A stretch of DNA of 64,000 bases from NCBI GenBank assembly GCA_038323375.1, contig JBBQGV010000003.1, positions 1 through 64,000 on the forward strand. Reading direction: 5' to 3'. Shown in pieces: positions 52,200-60,655 of this stretch; the first letter of the stretch is position 1; each line of letters starts with the position of its first letter. The notes below the pieces were generated by a model. The model worked only from the letters and a program-made list of their open reading frames with translations, did no database searches and was not told the origin of the DNA. Source of the DNA: JABWAJ01 sp038323375 (GTDB lineage: Bacteria; Bacteroidota; Bacteroidia; Chitinophagales; Saprospiraceae). The position numbers were made by a program, and so were the translations under genes.

Positions 52200-52927
52200 T
52201 TGATAAAACCCTTATCCCTGTGCCCGCTATTCTCGATACGGGCGGCAAAGGCAAATTAGCTACAACGCAACTCAAAGCTGATTTCGATAATGGCGTTCGT
52301 ACATTCAAGTTTTCTTCAAAAATTTACGGGCACAAAACCTTCAAGGAAGCACTAAAAAAGGCGCAGCACGATAAATGTTGCTTTTGTGAAGCAAAAGTTG
52401 CCCATGTTAGTCACGGTGATGTCGAGCATTTTCGGCCCAAAGCGGCGTATCGTATCCAGACCACTGGAAAGCTTACTAAACCTGGTTACTATTGGCTGGC
52501 GTATGACTTTTCTAACCTTTACTTTTCTTGTCAGATTTGCAATCAAAAGTACAAAGAGAATTACTTTCCAATTGAGGATGAAACCCAAAGAGCACGTATG
52601 CACAATCACAACCACTTGGTTGAAAATCAATTAATTATTGATCCGGGGAGGGAGATACCTGAAAATTATTTATATTTTGAACAAGAAGTTGTTAAACCCA
52701 AAAACAATTCTTTAAAAGGCGTGGAAACGATCTTGCGTACTGGCTTAGATCGAAAGGAACTCAATGATAATAGAATGGAGTATTTAAATATACTTAAAAT
52801 ATTGGCAAAAGTAGCAACAGGGAATAGCCAGGATGCCTTTGATGCAAAAGCACATTTCAAAATATTAGGTCAATCTAAAAGTCTCTATTCTCTAATGGTA
52901 AGGTGTAATTTTCCAGATCTGATTTGA
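52190..52927 (+). CDS. HNH endonuclease (PtuB/TIGR02646-like), orphan
   Basis: A 245-aa protein starting MIRIDKTLIPVPAIL. The HNH/zinc motif is CCFCEAKVAHVSHGDVEHFR followed by PK, with a second CxxC in YFSCQICNQKYKENYFP, matching the family of small HNH nucleases that includes the Septu nuclease PtuB. In Septu the nuclease works with an AAA/SMC-like ATPase PtuA; none is adjacent. Codon use is more AT-rich than its neighbours. The frame opens further upstream, but the ATG at 52190 is natural. It may be an isolated defence gene or a remnant of a moved locus. Confidence 0.75.
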   Translation: MIRIDKTLIPVPAILDTGGKGKLATTQLKADFDNGVRTFKFSSKIYGHKTFKEALKKAQHDKCCFCEAKVAHVSHGDVEHFRPKAAYRIQTTGKLTKPGYYWLAYDFSNLYFSCQICNQKYKENYFPIEDETQRARMHNHNHLVENQLIIDPGREIPENYLYFEQEVVKPKNNSLKGVETILRTGLDRKELNDNRMEYLNILKILAKVATGNSQDAFDAKAHFKILGQSKSLYSLMVRCNFPDLI

Positions 52928-52992
52928 GCAATATTCGTCCACGATCAACTATCACCCGTCTAAACAACGCACTACATCCCAAATTTTCGCTG

Positions 52993-53000
52993 TATTTTTG
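52993..53000 (+). promoter_or_regulatory. TAnnTTTG -7 element before TPM gene
   Basis: TATTTTTG lies 20 nt before the ATG at 53021. No TTTG at the -33 spacing was found. Confidence 0.42.
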
Positions 53001-53020
53001 CCCAATATAGACCAACTTTC

Positions 53021-54259
53021 ATGAAAGCTACTTCCATTTTGAATACCTGTTATTGGTTGTTTGTTGTCTGGCTGAGCGCCGGAACACTTGCCGCTCAGGA
53101 CATCTATACCGTTGAAAATATCCCTAATCCAAAAAACGGGGGCAACGGCTACGTCAGCGACCCGGGCAACCTGCTTTCAGAAGACGCAGTGACGCAGCTC
53201 AACCTGCTGATCGCTTCCATGGAAAATACTTCCACTGCTCAAATGGCGGTTGTTGTGGTGCCTGGCATTGGCGATGAAGTGCCGAAAGATTTTGCCACTC
53301 GACTGTTTCAACACTGGGGGATCGGGCAAAAAGGTGCCGATAACGGGTTGCTGCTGCTTATCGTTACGGATCAGCGCCGTGCAGAATTTGAAACCGGCTA
53401 TGGTTTGGAAGGGTTGCTGCCCGACATCGTTTGTCTGCGTATCCTGCTCGAAGAATTGGTGCCGCGGTTTCAGCAGCAAGACTATGATGGCGGGGTCATT
53501 GGTGCCGTGCAGCGGGTAAAAGCCCTGCTCGAAGACCCGGAAGCGCTGGCAGAGCTGCGAGCCGCGCTTGATCCGCAACGCGGTTGGCCGAGGATAATGG
53601 GAGAACGGATCCATCCGGCGTTATACTGGTACGGGATCATCGCTTTGTTTTTTGGACTGGGGGTCATCGTCTGGATGCTGATCAACCTGTTCAACAAAGA
53701 AGAGCTTTACGATAAATACCGCCACATTGGCTTCGCGAAGTCTTGGTTTTTCATTTTCCTGTTTCCTATTCCTTATATCGTACTCTATTTCGTTTTAAAA
53801 GGCGTTTTACACCGCCTTCGCAACCAGCGCAGGTTTAGCAAAGTCAACGGGCTGCCGATGCATAAAATGACGGAAGCCGAAGATGATGCCTATCTTGAAA
53901 AAGGCCAGGTCACCGAAGAAATTTTGGGTAGTGTGGATTACGATGCATGGGTGACGGAAGATGGCAGCGATGTTTTGATCCTGAGTTACGCCAAAACTTT
54001 TTCTAAATACCAGGCTTGTCCGGAGTGCAAATTCCGCACCTATCACAAAGCCAGTTCTACCGTGCTGCAAGATGCGACTTACAGTTCTTCGGGCAGCATG
54101 GAAATTATCCATGAGTGCAAAAACTGCAACTACCGCAAGCGCAAAATCGTTGCCATTCCGATGAAAACCCATTCTTCTTCCGGCAGTGGATCGGGCGGCG
54201 GTGGTGGAAGTTGGGGTGGTGGTTCCTCAGGCGGCGGTGGCGCGGGTGCAAGTTGGTAG
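53021..54259 (+). CDS. TPM-domain membrane protein with Gly/Ser-rich tail
   Basis: A 412-aa protein with signal peptide (about 1-27), an exported TPM domain (VSDPGNLLSEDAVTQLNLLI; GADNGLLLLIVTDQRRAEFE; GYGLEGLLPD), two TM helices (about 205-225 and 240-265), a zinc-ribbon-like CPEC...CKNC pair in the tail and a Gly/Ser-rich C-terminus (SGSGSGGGGGSWGGG). TPM domains occur as phosphatase-like or photosystem-repair domains; the bacterial role is unknown. The Gly-rich end is typical of the family. A GTGTCTG-family repeat begins 5 bp after its stop. Confidence 0.82.
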   Translation: MKATSILNTCYWLFVVWLSAGTLAAQDIYTVENIPNPKNGGNGYVSDPGNLLSEDAVTQLNLLIASMENTSTAQMAVVVVPGIGDEVPKDFATRLFQHWGIGQKGADNGLLLLIVTDQRRAEFETGYGLEGLLPDIVCLRILLEELVPRFQQQDYDGGVIGAVQRVKALLEDPEALAELRAALDPQRGWPRIMGERIHPALYWYGIIALFFGLGVIVWMLINLFNKEELYDKYRHIGFAKSWFFIFLFPIPYIVLYFVLKGVLHRLRNQRRFSKVNGLPMHKMTEAEDDAYLEKGQVTEEILGSVDYDAWVTEDGSDVLILSYAKTFSKYQACPECKFRTYHKASSTVLQDATYSSSGSMEIIHECKNCNYRKRKIVAIPMKTHSSSGSGSGGGGGSWGGGSSGGGGAGASW

Positions 54260-54264
54260 TGGTA

Positions 54265-54386
54265 GTGTCTGGATTTTATGATTCGATAACTGCGTTATGC
54301 TCGGCCCCAAAACGGTCACTTGCGCGAGTAAACTCCCGCTTTGGGGTCTTCGCATGCCTTGCTCTCGAACCCTAAAACGCAGACAC
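54265..54386. mobile_element. 122-bp GTGTCTG-family palindromic element (two arms)
   Basis: GTGTCTG at the left and CAGACAC at the right close two arms of about 50 bp that are about 70% complementary (GGATTTTATGATTCGATAAC versus CGTTTTAGGGTTCGAGAGC in arm order). It sits 5 bp after the TPM gene stop. Single-arm relatives lie at 57540, 60471, 63281 and 59171. Confidence 0.58.
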
Positions 54387-54435
54387 GGGAATAAAAGCAT
54401 TCGCAAAATAGTTTCGACAGGCTTTAAGATTCGCT

Positions 54436-54443
54436 TATTTTTG
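54436..54443 (+). promoter_or_regulatory. TAnnTTTG -7 element before recF
   Basis: TATTTTTG overlaps the upstream GTG at 54443, so that GTG cannot be the start of the main transcript's gene; the GTG at 54470 fits instead. TTTC, not TTTG, lies 20 nt upstream. Confidence 0.45.
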
Positions 54444-54469
54444 TGATTCAAACCAGAATCTGCGCCTAC

Positions 54470-55579
54470 GTGTTCATACGACCCGTTCTCAGGCAGCTCA
54501 CGCTGACCAATTTCAAAAATTATGCCTTCGAGCGCATCGCTTTCGGGGATTCGATCAATTGTATTGTCGGGCGCAACGGTATGGGCAAAACCAACCTGCT
54601 CGACGCCATCTATTACCTTTGCATGGGCAAAAGTTATTTCGCTCAAAATGAGTCGCAGATCGCCCTGCACGAAACCGATTTTTTCAGGATTGAAGCGCGG
54701 ATTGACCTGGAAGGCAAAGAAGAAAAAGTGGTGGCTAAGGTGATCCCGCGCCGGCAAAAGGTTTTTGAACGCAACGAGGTTCCTTACAAAAAGATTTCAG
54801 AGCACGTGGGCGCCCTCCCGGTTGTGATCATTGCACCTGACGATACGCATATCGTTACGGAAGGCAGCGAAGTCAGGCGGCGTTTTCTCGACAATACTTT
54901 GTGCCAATTCGACTCGGCTTATTTGCAGCATTTAATTGTTTATGAGCGCATTATAGATCAGCGAAATGCCATGCTCAAACGTCTGGCCGAGCAACCCGGT
55001 GCCGACCGCTCCCTGCTTCGGGTTTACGCCGCACAACTCGTTCCACCTGCCGAAGCCATCCATAAGGCGCGCGCGGCATTTGTGCAAAATTTGCGCCCGG
55101 TGCTGCAAGCCTTGTATGAAAAAATTTCCGGCGGGCAGGAAATCATTGACTGCCAGTACCAATCACAGCTCGACGAGGCAAATTTTGCTGAATTGTTGCA
55201 ACAAAAAGAAGAAAAAGACTGCATCTTGCAGCGCACCACTGCCGGCATCCATCGCGACGACCTGGTGTTTGCAATTGGCGGACACGCCTTGAAAAATTTT
55301 GCCTCGCAAGGGCAGCTTAAATCATTCGTGTTGTCGTTGAAATTGGCGCAGTACGAATGGCTGAAAGCAGCGAAAAACATGCTGCCATTCCTGCTGTTAG
55401 ACGATATTTTTGATAAATTGGATGCCGACCGCGTAGCCATGCTGATGGAATTGCTTTGCACCGGGGTCTACGGCCAGGTTTTTATTACAGATACAGACCA
55501 AGACCGGGTGGCTAAAATCGCAGCAGCGCGGGGCATGGCCTTTTTGAAACGGGTGATAGAGCATGGTACTATTTTGTAA
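54470..55579 (+). CDS. recF: DNA replication and repair protein RecF
   Basis: From the GTG at 54470 (MFIRPVLRQLTLTNFKNYAF), about 369 aa. The SMC-like ATPase has Walker A GRNGMGKTNLLDAIYYL, a signature near SQGQLKSFVLSLKLAQ, and Walker B PFLLLDDIFDKLDADRV. RecF loads RecA at single-strand gaps together with RecO/RecR. A longer GTG start at 54443 is excluded by the promoter element overlapping it. The DUF721 gene follows 73 bp later, then lysS. Confidence 0.94.
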   Translation: MFIRPVLRQLTLTNFKNYAFERIAFGDSINCIVGRNGMGKTNLLDAIYYLCMGKSYFAQNESQIALHETDFFRIEARIDLEGKEEKVVAKVIPRRQKVFERNEVPYKKISEHVGALPVVIIAPDDTHIVTEGSEVRRRFLDNTLCQFDSAYLQHLIVYERIIDQRNAMLKRLAEQPGADRSLLRVYAAQLVPPAEAIHKARAAFVQNLRPVLQALYEKISGGQEIIDCQYQSQLDEANFAELLQQKEEKDCILQRTTAGIHRDDLVFAIGGHALKNFASQGQLKSFVLSLKLAQYEWLKAAKNMLPFLLLDDIFDKLDADRVAMLMELLCTGVYGQVFITDTDQDRVAKIAAARGMAFLKRVIEHGTIL

Positions 55580-55652
55580 AAACAGGTTGTGTGAAGTTGC
55601 AAAATGCAAATAGGTAAGAAGCAGTTTTGTAAAAACACCTAAATCAAAAACC

Positions 55653-55946
55653 ATGAAACGGACAAATCAGGAAACTTCGCTCAAAGACGCCCTGAAAGCG
55701 ATGGTAGAAGCTTACAAATTGAAGCCGCATTTGCACCAAACCCAGATCAAAGGGCTTTGGGAAGCAAAAATGGGGCCGACCATTGCACAATACACCACGG
55801 AGATCAAGCTCTACCGCAAAAAGTTGTACCTGACCATTACTTCCGCTTCGTTGAAACAGGAATTAGGGTTCGGAAAAGACAAAATCCGCGACATGTTGAA
55901 CGAGGCGCTCGGAGAAGAAGCCATCGAAGATGTGGTGATCCGTTGA
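55653..55946 (+). CDS. DUF721 (DciA-like) protein
   Basis: A 97-aa basic protein: LKDALKAMVEAYKLKPHLHQ, IKGLWEAKMGPTIAQYTTEI, and LKQELGFGKDKIRDMLNEAL, the usual DUF721 layout. DciA-type members help load the replicative helicase in many bacteria, and DUF721 genes often sit beside recF as here. Evidence for helicase loading in this phylum is by family only. Confidence 0.85.
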   Translation: MKRTNQETSLKDALKAMVEAYKLKPHLHQTQIKGLWEAKMGPTIAQYTTEIKLYRKKLYLTITSASLKQELGFGKDKIRDMLNEALGEEAIEDVVIR

Positions 55947-55953
55947 AAACGTT

Positions 55954-55961
55954 TACTTTTG
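55954..55961 (+). promoter_or_regulatory. TAnnTTTG -7 element before lysS
   Basis: TACTTTTG lies 48 nt before the ATG at 56010; no good -33 TTTG. Confidence 0.42.
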
Positions 55962-56009
55962 CAACCCAGATTTCGCACCCGTAGTGCGGCAATAAACTAA
56001 TTACATACC

Positions 56010-57536
56010 ATGCATTTAAGCGAACAGGAAATTATCCGCAGAGAAAAACTTGAAAAACTGCTGGCACTCGGCATTGACCCCTATCCACCGGAGGCTTTTG
56101 AGGTGAATGTTCATGCGGCACAGATCAGAGAATTTTTTCAGGAGGATGCCGAAGGCAAAGCGATCAACTACCAGGAAGTGAGTTTAGCCGGGCGACTAAT
56201 GAGCAGCCGAGTGATGGGCAAAGCTTCCTTTGCGGAATTACTGGACAGTACGGGGCGCATACAACTTTATATTTCCCGCGACGATATTGCGCCGGGCGAA
56301 GACAAAACCCTGTACAATGAGGTTTTTAAAAAACTACTCGACCTTGGCGATTTTATCGGTGTAAAAGGCCATGTTTTTCGTACGCAGATGGGCGAAATTA
56401 CCGTCCATGTCACAGAATTGAAACTGCTTACCAAAGCCCTGCGCCCCCTGCCTGTTGTTAAACGCGACGAGGAAGGCAACACTTTTGACGCCTTCACCGA
56501 CCCTGAATTGCGCTACCGCATGCGCTATGTGGACTTGGTTGTCAACCCGCAGGTGAAAGAAACGTTTTTGAAACGCACCAATATGGTGGCTTCCATTCGC
56601 CGGTTCCTGAACGAGCGCGGCGGTTTGGAAGTGGATACGCCGGTATTGCAAGCCATCCCCGGCGGCGCAGCGGCACGGCCGTTTATCACGCACCACAATG
56701 CGTTGGATGTGCCTTTTTACCTGCGCATCGCCAATGAATTATACCTGAAACGCCTCATTGTAGGCGGGTTTGACTGGGTGTATGAGTTCAGCCGCAATTT
56801 CAGAAACGAAGGCATGGATCGCACGCACAATCCCGAGTTTACCATCCTTGAATTCTACGTAGCCTACAAAGACTACCTGTGGATGATGGAAACCACCGAA
56901 GCTTTGCTGGAACAGGCAGCCATGGACACCTGCGGCACGACGGATGTGGAAGTAGGCGAGATCGTCATTAACTTTAAAGCGCCCTACCGCCGGGTCAGCA
57001 TTTACGACGCCATCAAAGAACACGCTGGCGTGGATGTTTCCGGAATGGATGAAGCTGGCCTGAGGGACGTTTGCAAAAACCTGCACATCGAAATTGATGC
57101 CAGCATGGGAAAAGGCAAACTGATTGATGAACTCTTCGGAGCAACCGCCGAAAAGCACTTCATTCAACCTACGTTTATCACCGACTATCCGGTGGAAATG
57201 TCGCCACTGACCAAAAAACACCGCAGTAAACCCGGGCTTGTGGAGCGCTTCGAGCTGATGATTAACGGAAAAGAAGTCGCCAACGCCTATACGGAGTTGA
57301 ACGACCCCATTGACCAGCGCGAACGCTTCGAGGAACAGATGAAGTTGATGGAGCGCGGCGACGACGAAGCCATGTTCATTGACCACGATTTCCTGCGCGC
57401 TCTGGAATACGGCATGCCGCCGACTTCGGGTATTGGCATTGGTATTGACCGCCTAGCGATGTTGCTGTGCAATCAGCACACCATCCAGGAGGTTTTGTTT
57501 TTTCCGCAGATGCGGCCAGAGAAGTTTGAAGAGTAG
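56010..57536 (+). CDS. lysS: lysyl-tRNA synthetase, class II
   Basis: The 508-aa enzyme charges tRNA-Lys. An N-terminal OB fold (SLAGRLMSSRVMGKASFAEL) is followed by class II motif 2 (YEFSRNFRNEGMDRTHNPEF) and motif 3 (GIGIGIDRLAMLL), with the GGAAARPF lysine-binding segment. It is complete in length. A GTGTCTG-family repeat starts 3 bp after its stop codon. Confidence 0.97.
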   Translation: MHLSEQEIIRREKLEKLLALGIDPYPPEAFEVNVHAAQIREFFQEDAEGKAINYQEVSLAGRLMSSRVMGKASFAELLDSTGRIQLYISRDDIAPGEDKTLYNEVFKKLLDLGDFIGVKGHVFRTQMGEITVHVTELKLLTKALRPLPVVKRDEEGNTFDAFTDPELRYRMRYVDLVVNPQVKETFLKRTNMVASIRRFLNERGGLEVDTPVLQAIPGGAAARPFITHHNALDVPFYLRIANELYLKRLIVGGFDWVYEFSRNFRNEGMDRTHNPEFTILEFYVAYKDYLWMMETTEALLEQAAMDTCGTTDVEVGEIVINFKAPYRRVSIYDAIKEHAGVDVSGMDEAGLRDVCKNLHIEIDASMGKGKLIDELFGATAEKHFIQPTFITDYPVEMSPLTKKHRSKPGLVERFELMINGKEVANAYTELNDPIDQRERFEEQMKLMERGDDEAMFIDHDFLRALEYGMPPTSGIGIGIDRLAMLLCNQHTIQEVLFFPQMRPEKFEE

Positions 57537-57539
57537 AAA

Positions 57540-57576
57540 GTGTCTGTCTTTATAGTCCGATAGCTGTGTTGTCGTA
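57540..57576 (+). repeat. GTGTCTG-family repeat after lysS
   Basis: The 5' part GTGTCTGTCTTTATAGTCC and following GATAGCTG are nearly identical to the copy at 60471. It begins 3 bp after the lysS stop; no right arm was found. The rest of the gap to 57646 holds no gene. Confidence 0.6.
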
Positions 57577-57646
57577 AGAAACGTCAACCGGATTACCCAA
57601 TAAGGTATTGGTCTGCGTCGTACTGGAGGCCATGCGTGCGCACCGA

Positions 57647-59134
57647 TTAAAATTTCTTATAACTCCAAAAATAAAGTAGCCGTTGAATCAGCCGGGTTTT
57701 CCATCCAGCCGGTTTTTCTAATGCTGCGTCGGTTTTCGCTTCCGAAGTTTCGCTTTTCCAGCTTAATTGTTTTTTGACCGAATCCTTTTCGGCGGGCGCT
57801 GCATGCATACTTTCCAGCATGCGCAAGACTTCGCGTTTGACCAAATTCCGGAAAGGAATGCGCGCTGCCAACCCGTAAAAAGCGGCGTTTTCGCTGAGTT
57901 GTGCGGGTTGGTCTTTTAGCGTAAGCAAAACGGCTTTCAGGTCGTTAATGTAGGCGTCTAAATGCGGCAGGTGGTGGGGCATCAGGGTGAGGTGGATGCT
58001 GTCGGGCAGGTGCTGCCGATCAAGAGACCAACTGCGGCTTTCCATGGCTTCTGCCAGGATGAACAGATCCGGTTTCCCTTGCTTGGTCCGGTAAGCGAGC
58101 GCACTCATGCAGGGATTCCCAAGGACTTCGATTTCGGGCATGGTCTCGAGTAGGTTTCTGAGTTTTTGGCAACCCTCCATCAATTGTCTGGCAAGATCCA
58201 AATACCCCGTTTCGCCTAAAGCGTATACGGCCGCCCACGCTGCTGCCAGCGTGCTCCCCGAACGAGAACCCATCAGCGCCCGTGAGGCATAGATCCCGCC
58301 CGACCAATCGGTGGACACAAAAAACTGGTTTCTCATCAGCGCCATGTCGCGGTACAGAATTACAGAAGCGCCTTTGATGCCGTAGCCGAACTTGTGCCAG
58401 TCTGCCGAAATGGAGGTGACTTCCGGTACCCGAAAATCCCACGGCGCTACCGGATAACCCAACCGTTCCACCCAGGGCAACATGAAGCCGCCGAGGCAGG
58501 CGTCAATATGCAAAGGCAGGCGATGCTTGCGGGCAATAGCCGCGATGTCTTCAATGGGGTCGAGGACGCCGTGCGGGTACGTGGGCGCCGACGCGGCGAG
58601 CAGGATGGTGCGTCGGGTAATGAGTTTTTCTATGGCTTTGGGATCCGCCTGAAAATCTGCCCCCACCGGCGCTTTCCGAACCTTTAAATCGAGCAGGTGT
58701 GCCGCTTTTTCAAAAACGGGATGGATACTTTGCGGCACGACGATTTCCAATGCACCGCTTCCGAAACGCTTTTGCCGGCGGGCCAGTTCCCGGTAGGCGT
58801 ACAGAGCCAGCATGATGCTTTCGGTGCCGCCTGACGTGAACACCCCGGTGGTGGCTTCATCGCCGTGCAGCAACCCGGCAGCCATGCCAACCAACTCGCG
58901 CTCGATATTCAACAGGCTTTGGAACGCTAACGGATTGAGTTGATTTTCAGACAAAAAGAGCTTGGATGCTTCTTCCATCAGGTGCAGGTGCGCATCGTTG
59001 ACAAAATAGACCATGCTCCAGATGCGGCCACTGCGCCAATTGGCGTCGCCCGATTTTTTGGCAGCGAGTTGTGCTAAGATGGTTTGGTGGGGGAGGCCGT
59101 TTGCCGGAATGTGAAATGGCGGCGGGTTTTTCAT
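57647..59134 (-). CDS. group II PLP-dependent decarboxylase / sphingosine-1-phosphate lyase-like
   Basis: A 495-aa PLP enzyme. Motifs: FTSGGTESIMLALYAYRELA, HIDACLGGFMLPWVERLGYP, and the Schiff-base Lys in SISADWHKFGYGIKGASV. The HKFGY and ACLGGF motifs are those of the sphingosine-1-phosphate lyase/glutamate-decarboxylase-like group. Bacteroidota often make sphingolipids, so a role in their breakdown is plausible but not shown. It carries a basic C-terminal extension (KTRLIQRLLYFWSYKKF). It is divergent from the repeat-rich gap 59135-59816. Confidence 0.85.
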   Translation of the reverse strand: MKNPPPFHIPANGLPHQTILAQLAAKKSGDANWRSGRIWSMVYFVNDAHLHLMEEASKLFLSENQLNPLAFQSLLNIERELVGMAAGLLHGDEATTGVFTSGGTESIMLALYAYRELARRQKRFGSGALEIVVPQSIHPVFEKAAHLLDLKVRKAPVGADFQADPKAIEKLITRRTILLAASAPTYPHGVLDPIEDIAAIARKHRLPLHIDACLGGFMLPWVERLGYPVAPWDFRVPEVTSISADWHKFGYGIKGASVILYRDMALMRNQFFVSTDWSGGIYASRALMGSRSGSTLAAAWAAVYALGETGYLDLARQLMEGCQKLRNLLETMPEIEVLGNPCMSALAYRTKQGKPDLFILAEAMESRSWSLDRQHLPDSIHLTLMPHHLPHLDAYINDLKAVLLTLKDQPAQLSENAAFYGLAARIPFRNLVKREVLRMLESMHAAPAEKDSVKKQLSWKSETSEAKTDAALEKPAGWKTRLIQRLLYFWSYKKF

Positions 59135-59170
59135 CCAATCTTGTTTTTGCGCTGTGAATAGTTCTATATA

Positions 59171-59223
59171 GTGTCTGTCCTTTTAGCGTTCGAGAGCAGG
59201 GCGTGCGAAGACCCCAAAAACGG
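59171..59223 (+). repeat. GTGTCTG-family arm (right-arm type)
   Basis: GTGTCTGTCCTTTTAGCG and GAGAGCAGGGCGTGCGAAG resemble the right arm of the element at 54265-54386. It lies 37 bp upstream of the decarboxylase start. Confidence 0.5.
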
Positions 59224-59340
59224 GCACCTTTGGCGAAATCGAAGATTCACGATGGTGATTCTTTGCGTCTAAAATTTCCCGCAAAGGACGCAAAGGTTAC
59301 GCTAAGTCCGCAAAGCAGGACGCCCCCCCTGTGGAACCTT

Positions 59341-59510
59341 AGCGCCGTTTGCGGGAAACCACCTCAGCGCCCTTTACGGGAAACCGCCTTAGCGCCCTTT
59401 GCGAGACCTCAGCGCCCTTTGCGGGAAACCACCTTAGCGCCCTTTGCGGGAAACCGCCTTAGCGCCCTTTGCGGGAAACCACCTTAGCGCCCTTTGCGGG
59501 AAACCACCTC
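59341..59510 (+). repeat. 25-bp minisatellite, 7 units
   Basis: The core AGCGCCCTTTGCGGGAAAC recurs at 59341, 59366, 59391, 59411, 59436, 59461 and 59486 (period 25, one 5-bp deletion). The preceding CGCAAAGG tract at about 59283 looks like a diverged, inverted version. Together with the flanking repeats it fills much of the 682-bp gap 59135-59816, in which no CDS is supported. Confidence 0.85.
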
Positions 59511-59652
59511 CAGCAAGGACGCAGAGGACGAGTTTTGCATTATTCGCAAATCCATATTCTCTACCCAATTTCACATTATATACGAAAAAACGGGGATTGG
59601 TGAGCAATGAGCACGACGCACAGTAGATGTTTTTTACATAATAGCTCGCCAG

Positions 59653-59733
59653 GGTTTCACACAACGGCACAACGATCACTACGAAAACCTTGAATGCAAC
59701 ACCGTTGTGTTCGTTGTGCCGTTGTGCGAAACC
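59653..59733. repeat. 23-bp inverted repeat
   Basis: Arms built around CACAACGGCACAACGA (59653-59675 and 59711-59733) pair with one mismatch across a 35-nt spacer. No other copy was noticed. It lies about 80 bp before the next lipoprotein gene. Confidence 0.6.
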
Positions 59734-59816
59734 TTTTTTTGCGAGCGTCGCGCGTAAAAAATTAGAAAATTCACCATCTTTGTCTAAAATCATTCCTTTC
59801 CAAAAACAACAACATC

Positions 59817-60470
59817 ATGAAAAACAAACTGCTCATCCTGTCTATAATTTGCCTTGCCTTTGCATTGGTTAACTGCTCCGGTTCCAAATCTGCTGAAGAA
59901 AAAGCGATGGAAGAAGCCTCCAGCAACCTGAAGGAGGCTGGCAAGGACATGGAAGAAGCCGGCACCGATATGGAAAAAGCCGGCAAAGAAATGGCTAAAG
60001 CCATGGAAGGTCTTGCAAGCGGCGAAAAACTGCCGGTGGTAGACCCGAAAAAGATGAAAGCCCTGCTCCCCGAAACCCTAATGGGAATGAAGCGCACCGA
60101 ATACGAAAGTGAATCTGTCGGCGCAGGCGGTTTTCAGATCAGCAACGCCAAAGCAGCTTATGAAAAAGACGGCGGCAAAATTCGCATCAACCTTGCCGAT
60201 ACGGGCGGGGCAGGTATGGCCATGATGGGCATGGCTGCCTGGGCTTCCATCAGCATTGATAAAGAAACGCAGGATGGTTATGAACGCACCGGTGAAATTG
60301 ACGGATACAAAAGTTTTGAGCGCTACGACCGCACCGGAAAAAACGGGGAAGTCAGCATACTTGTTGCCAAACGCTTTATCGTGTCGGTCAACGGCGATAA
60401 CGTGGAAGAAGGAGACCTGAAAAAGGCGGTCGAAAGCATTGATCTGGATAAATTAGCCGACCTGAAATAG
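59817..60470 (+). CDS. hypothetical lipoprotein with heptad region
   Basis: A 217-aa lipoprotein (LVNCSGS; Cys about residue 20). An alanine/glutamate-rich helix follows (EEASSNLKEAGKDMEEAGTD and on), with an 'EAGxDMExAGxxM' repeat. The rest (LLPETLMGMKRTEYESESVG, ISIDKETQDGYERTGEIDGY) is a beta-rich domain I do not recognise. A GTGTCTG-family repeat starts directly after its stop codon. Confidence 0.75.
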   Translation: MKNKLLILSIICLAFALVNCSGSKSAEEKAMEEASSNLKEAGKDMEEAGTDMEKAGKEMAKAMEGLASGEKLPVVDPKKMKALLPETLMGMKRTEYESESVGAGGFQISNAKAAYEKDGGKIRINLADTGGAGMAMMGMAAWASISIDKETQDGYERTGEIDGYKSFERYDRTGKNGEVSILVAKRFIVSVNGDNVEEGDLKKAVESIDLDKLADLK

Positions 60471-60505
60471 GGTCTGTCTTTATAGTCCGATAGCTGCGTT
60501 ATGTT
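60471..60505 (+). repeat. GTGTCTG-family repeat after lipoprotein gene
   Basis: GGTCTGTCTTTATAGTCCG and GATAGCTGCGTTATG match the lysS-downstream copy (57540) at 33 of about 35 positions. It begins at the first base after the stop. Confidence 0.6.
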
Positions 60506-60535
60506 TGGCACTAAAATAAGGAGTTTGGCGCGGTT

Positions 60536-60642
60536 AGGGGTTGTGTAAAAAGACCTGTCCCGCCCAAGCGCATAGGCAAGGTGCAAGACTTGTCCCATTT
60601 AACGGGAAAGTCTTGCACCTTGCACCTTATTACACAACCCCT
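60536..60642. mobile_element. 107-bp element with 13-bp terminal inverted repeats (GGGGTTGTGTAA family)
   Basis: AGGGGTTGTGTAA and TTACACAACCCCT close the element; an inner 12-bp stem GGTGCAAGACTT/AAGTCTTGCACC forms a second hairpin. It shares its ends with the larger element at 37767-37932. Confidence 0.58.
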
Positions 60643-60655
60643 TGCTCCAGCTATG

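Noticed and set aside
52982..53020. CRISPR array or tRNA genes
   Set aside because: No regularly spaced 25-40-bp repeats with unique spacers and no tRNA-like TTCGA loops with cloverleaf pairing were seen anywhere in the window; the only regular array (59341) has no spacers.
54443..54469. Longer GTG start for recF
   Set aside because: A TAnnTTTG promoter element overlaps this GTG, so transcription would begin after it; the GTG at 54470 also gives the normal RecF N-terminus.
59434..59793. 119-aa minus-strand frame over the minisatellite
   Set aside because: It is a translation through the tandem repeat and palindrome with low-complexity sequence; no start or family evidence.
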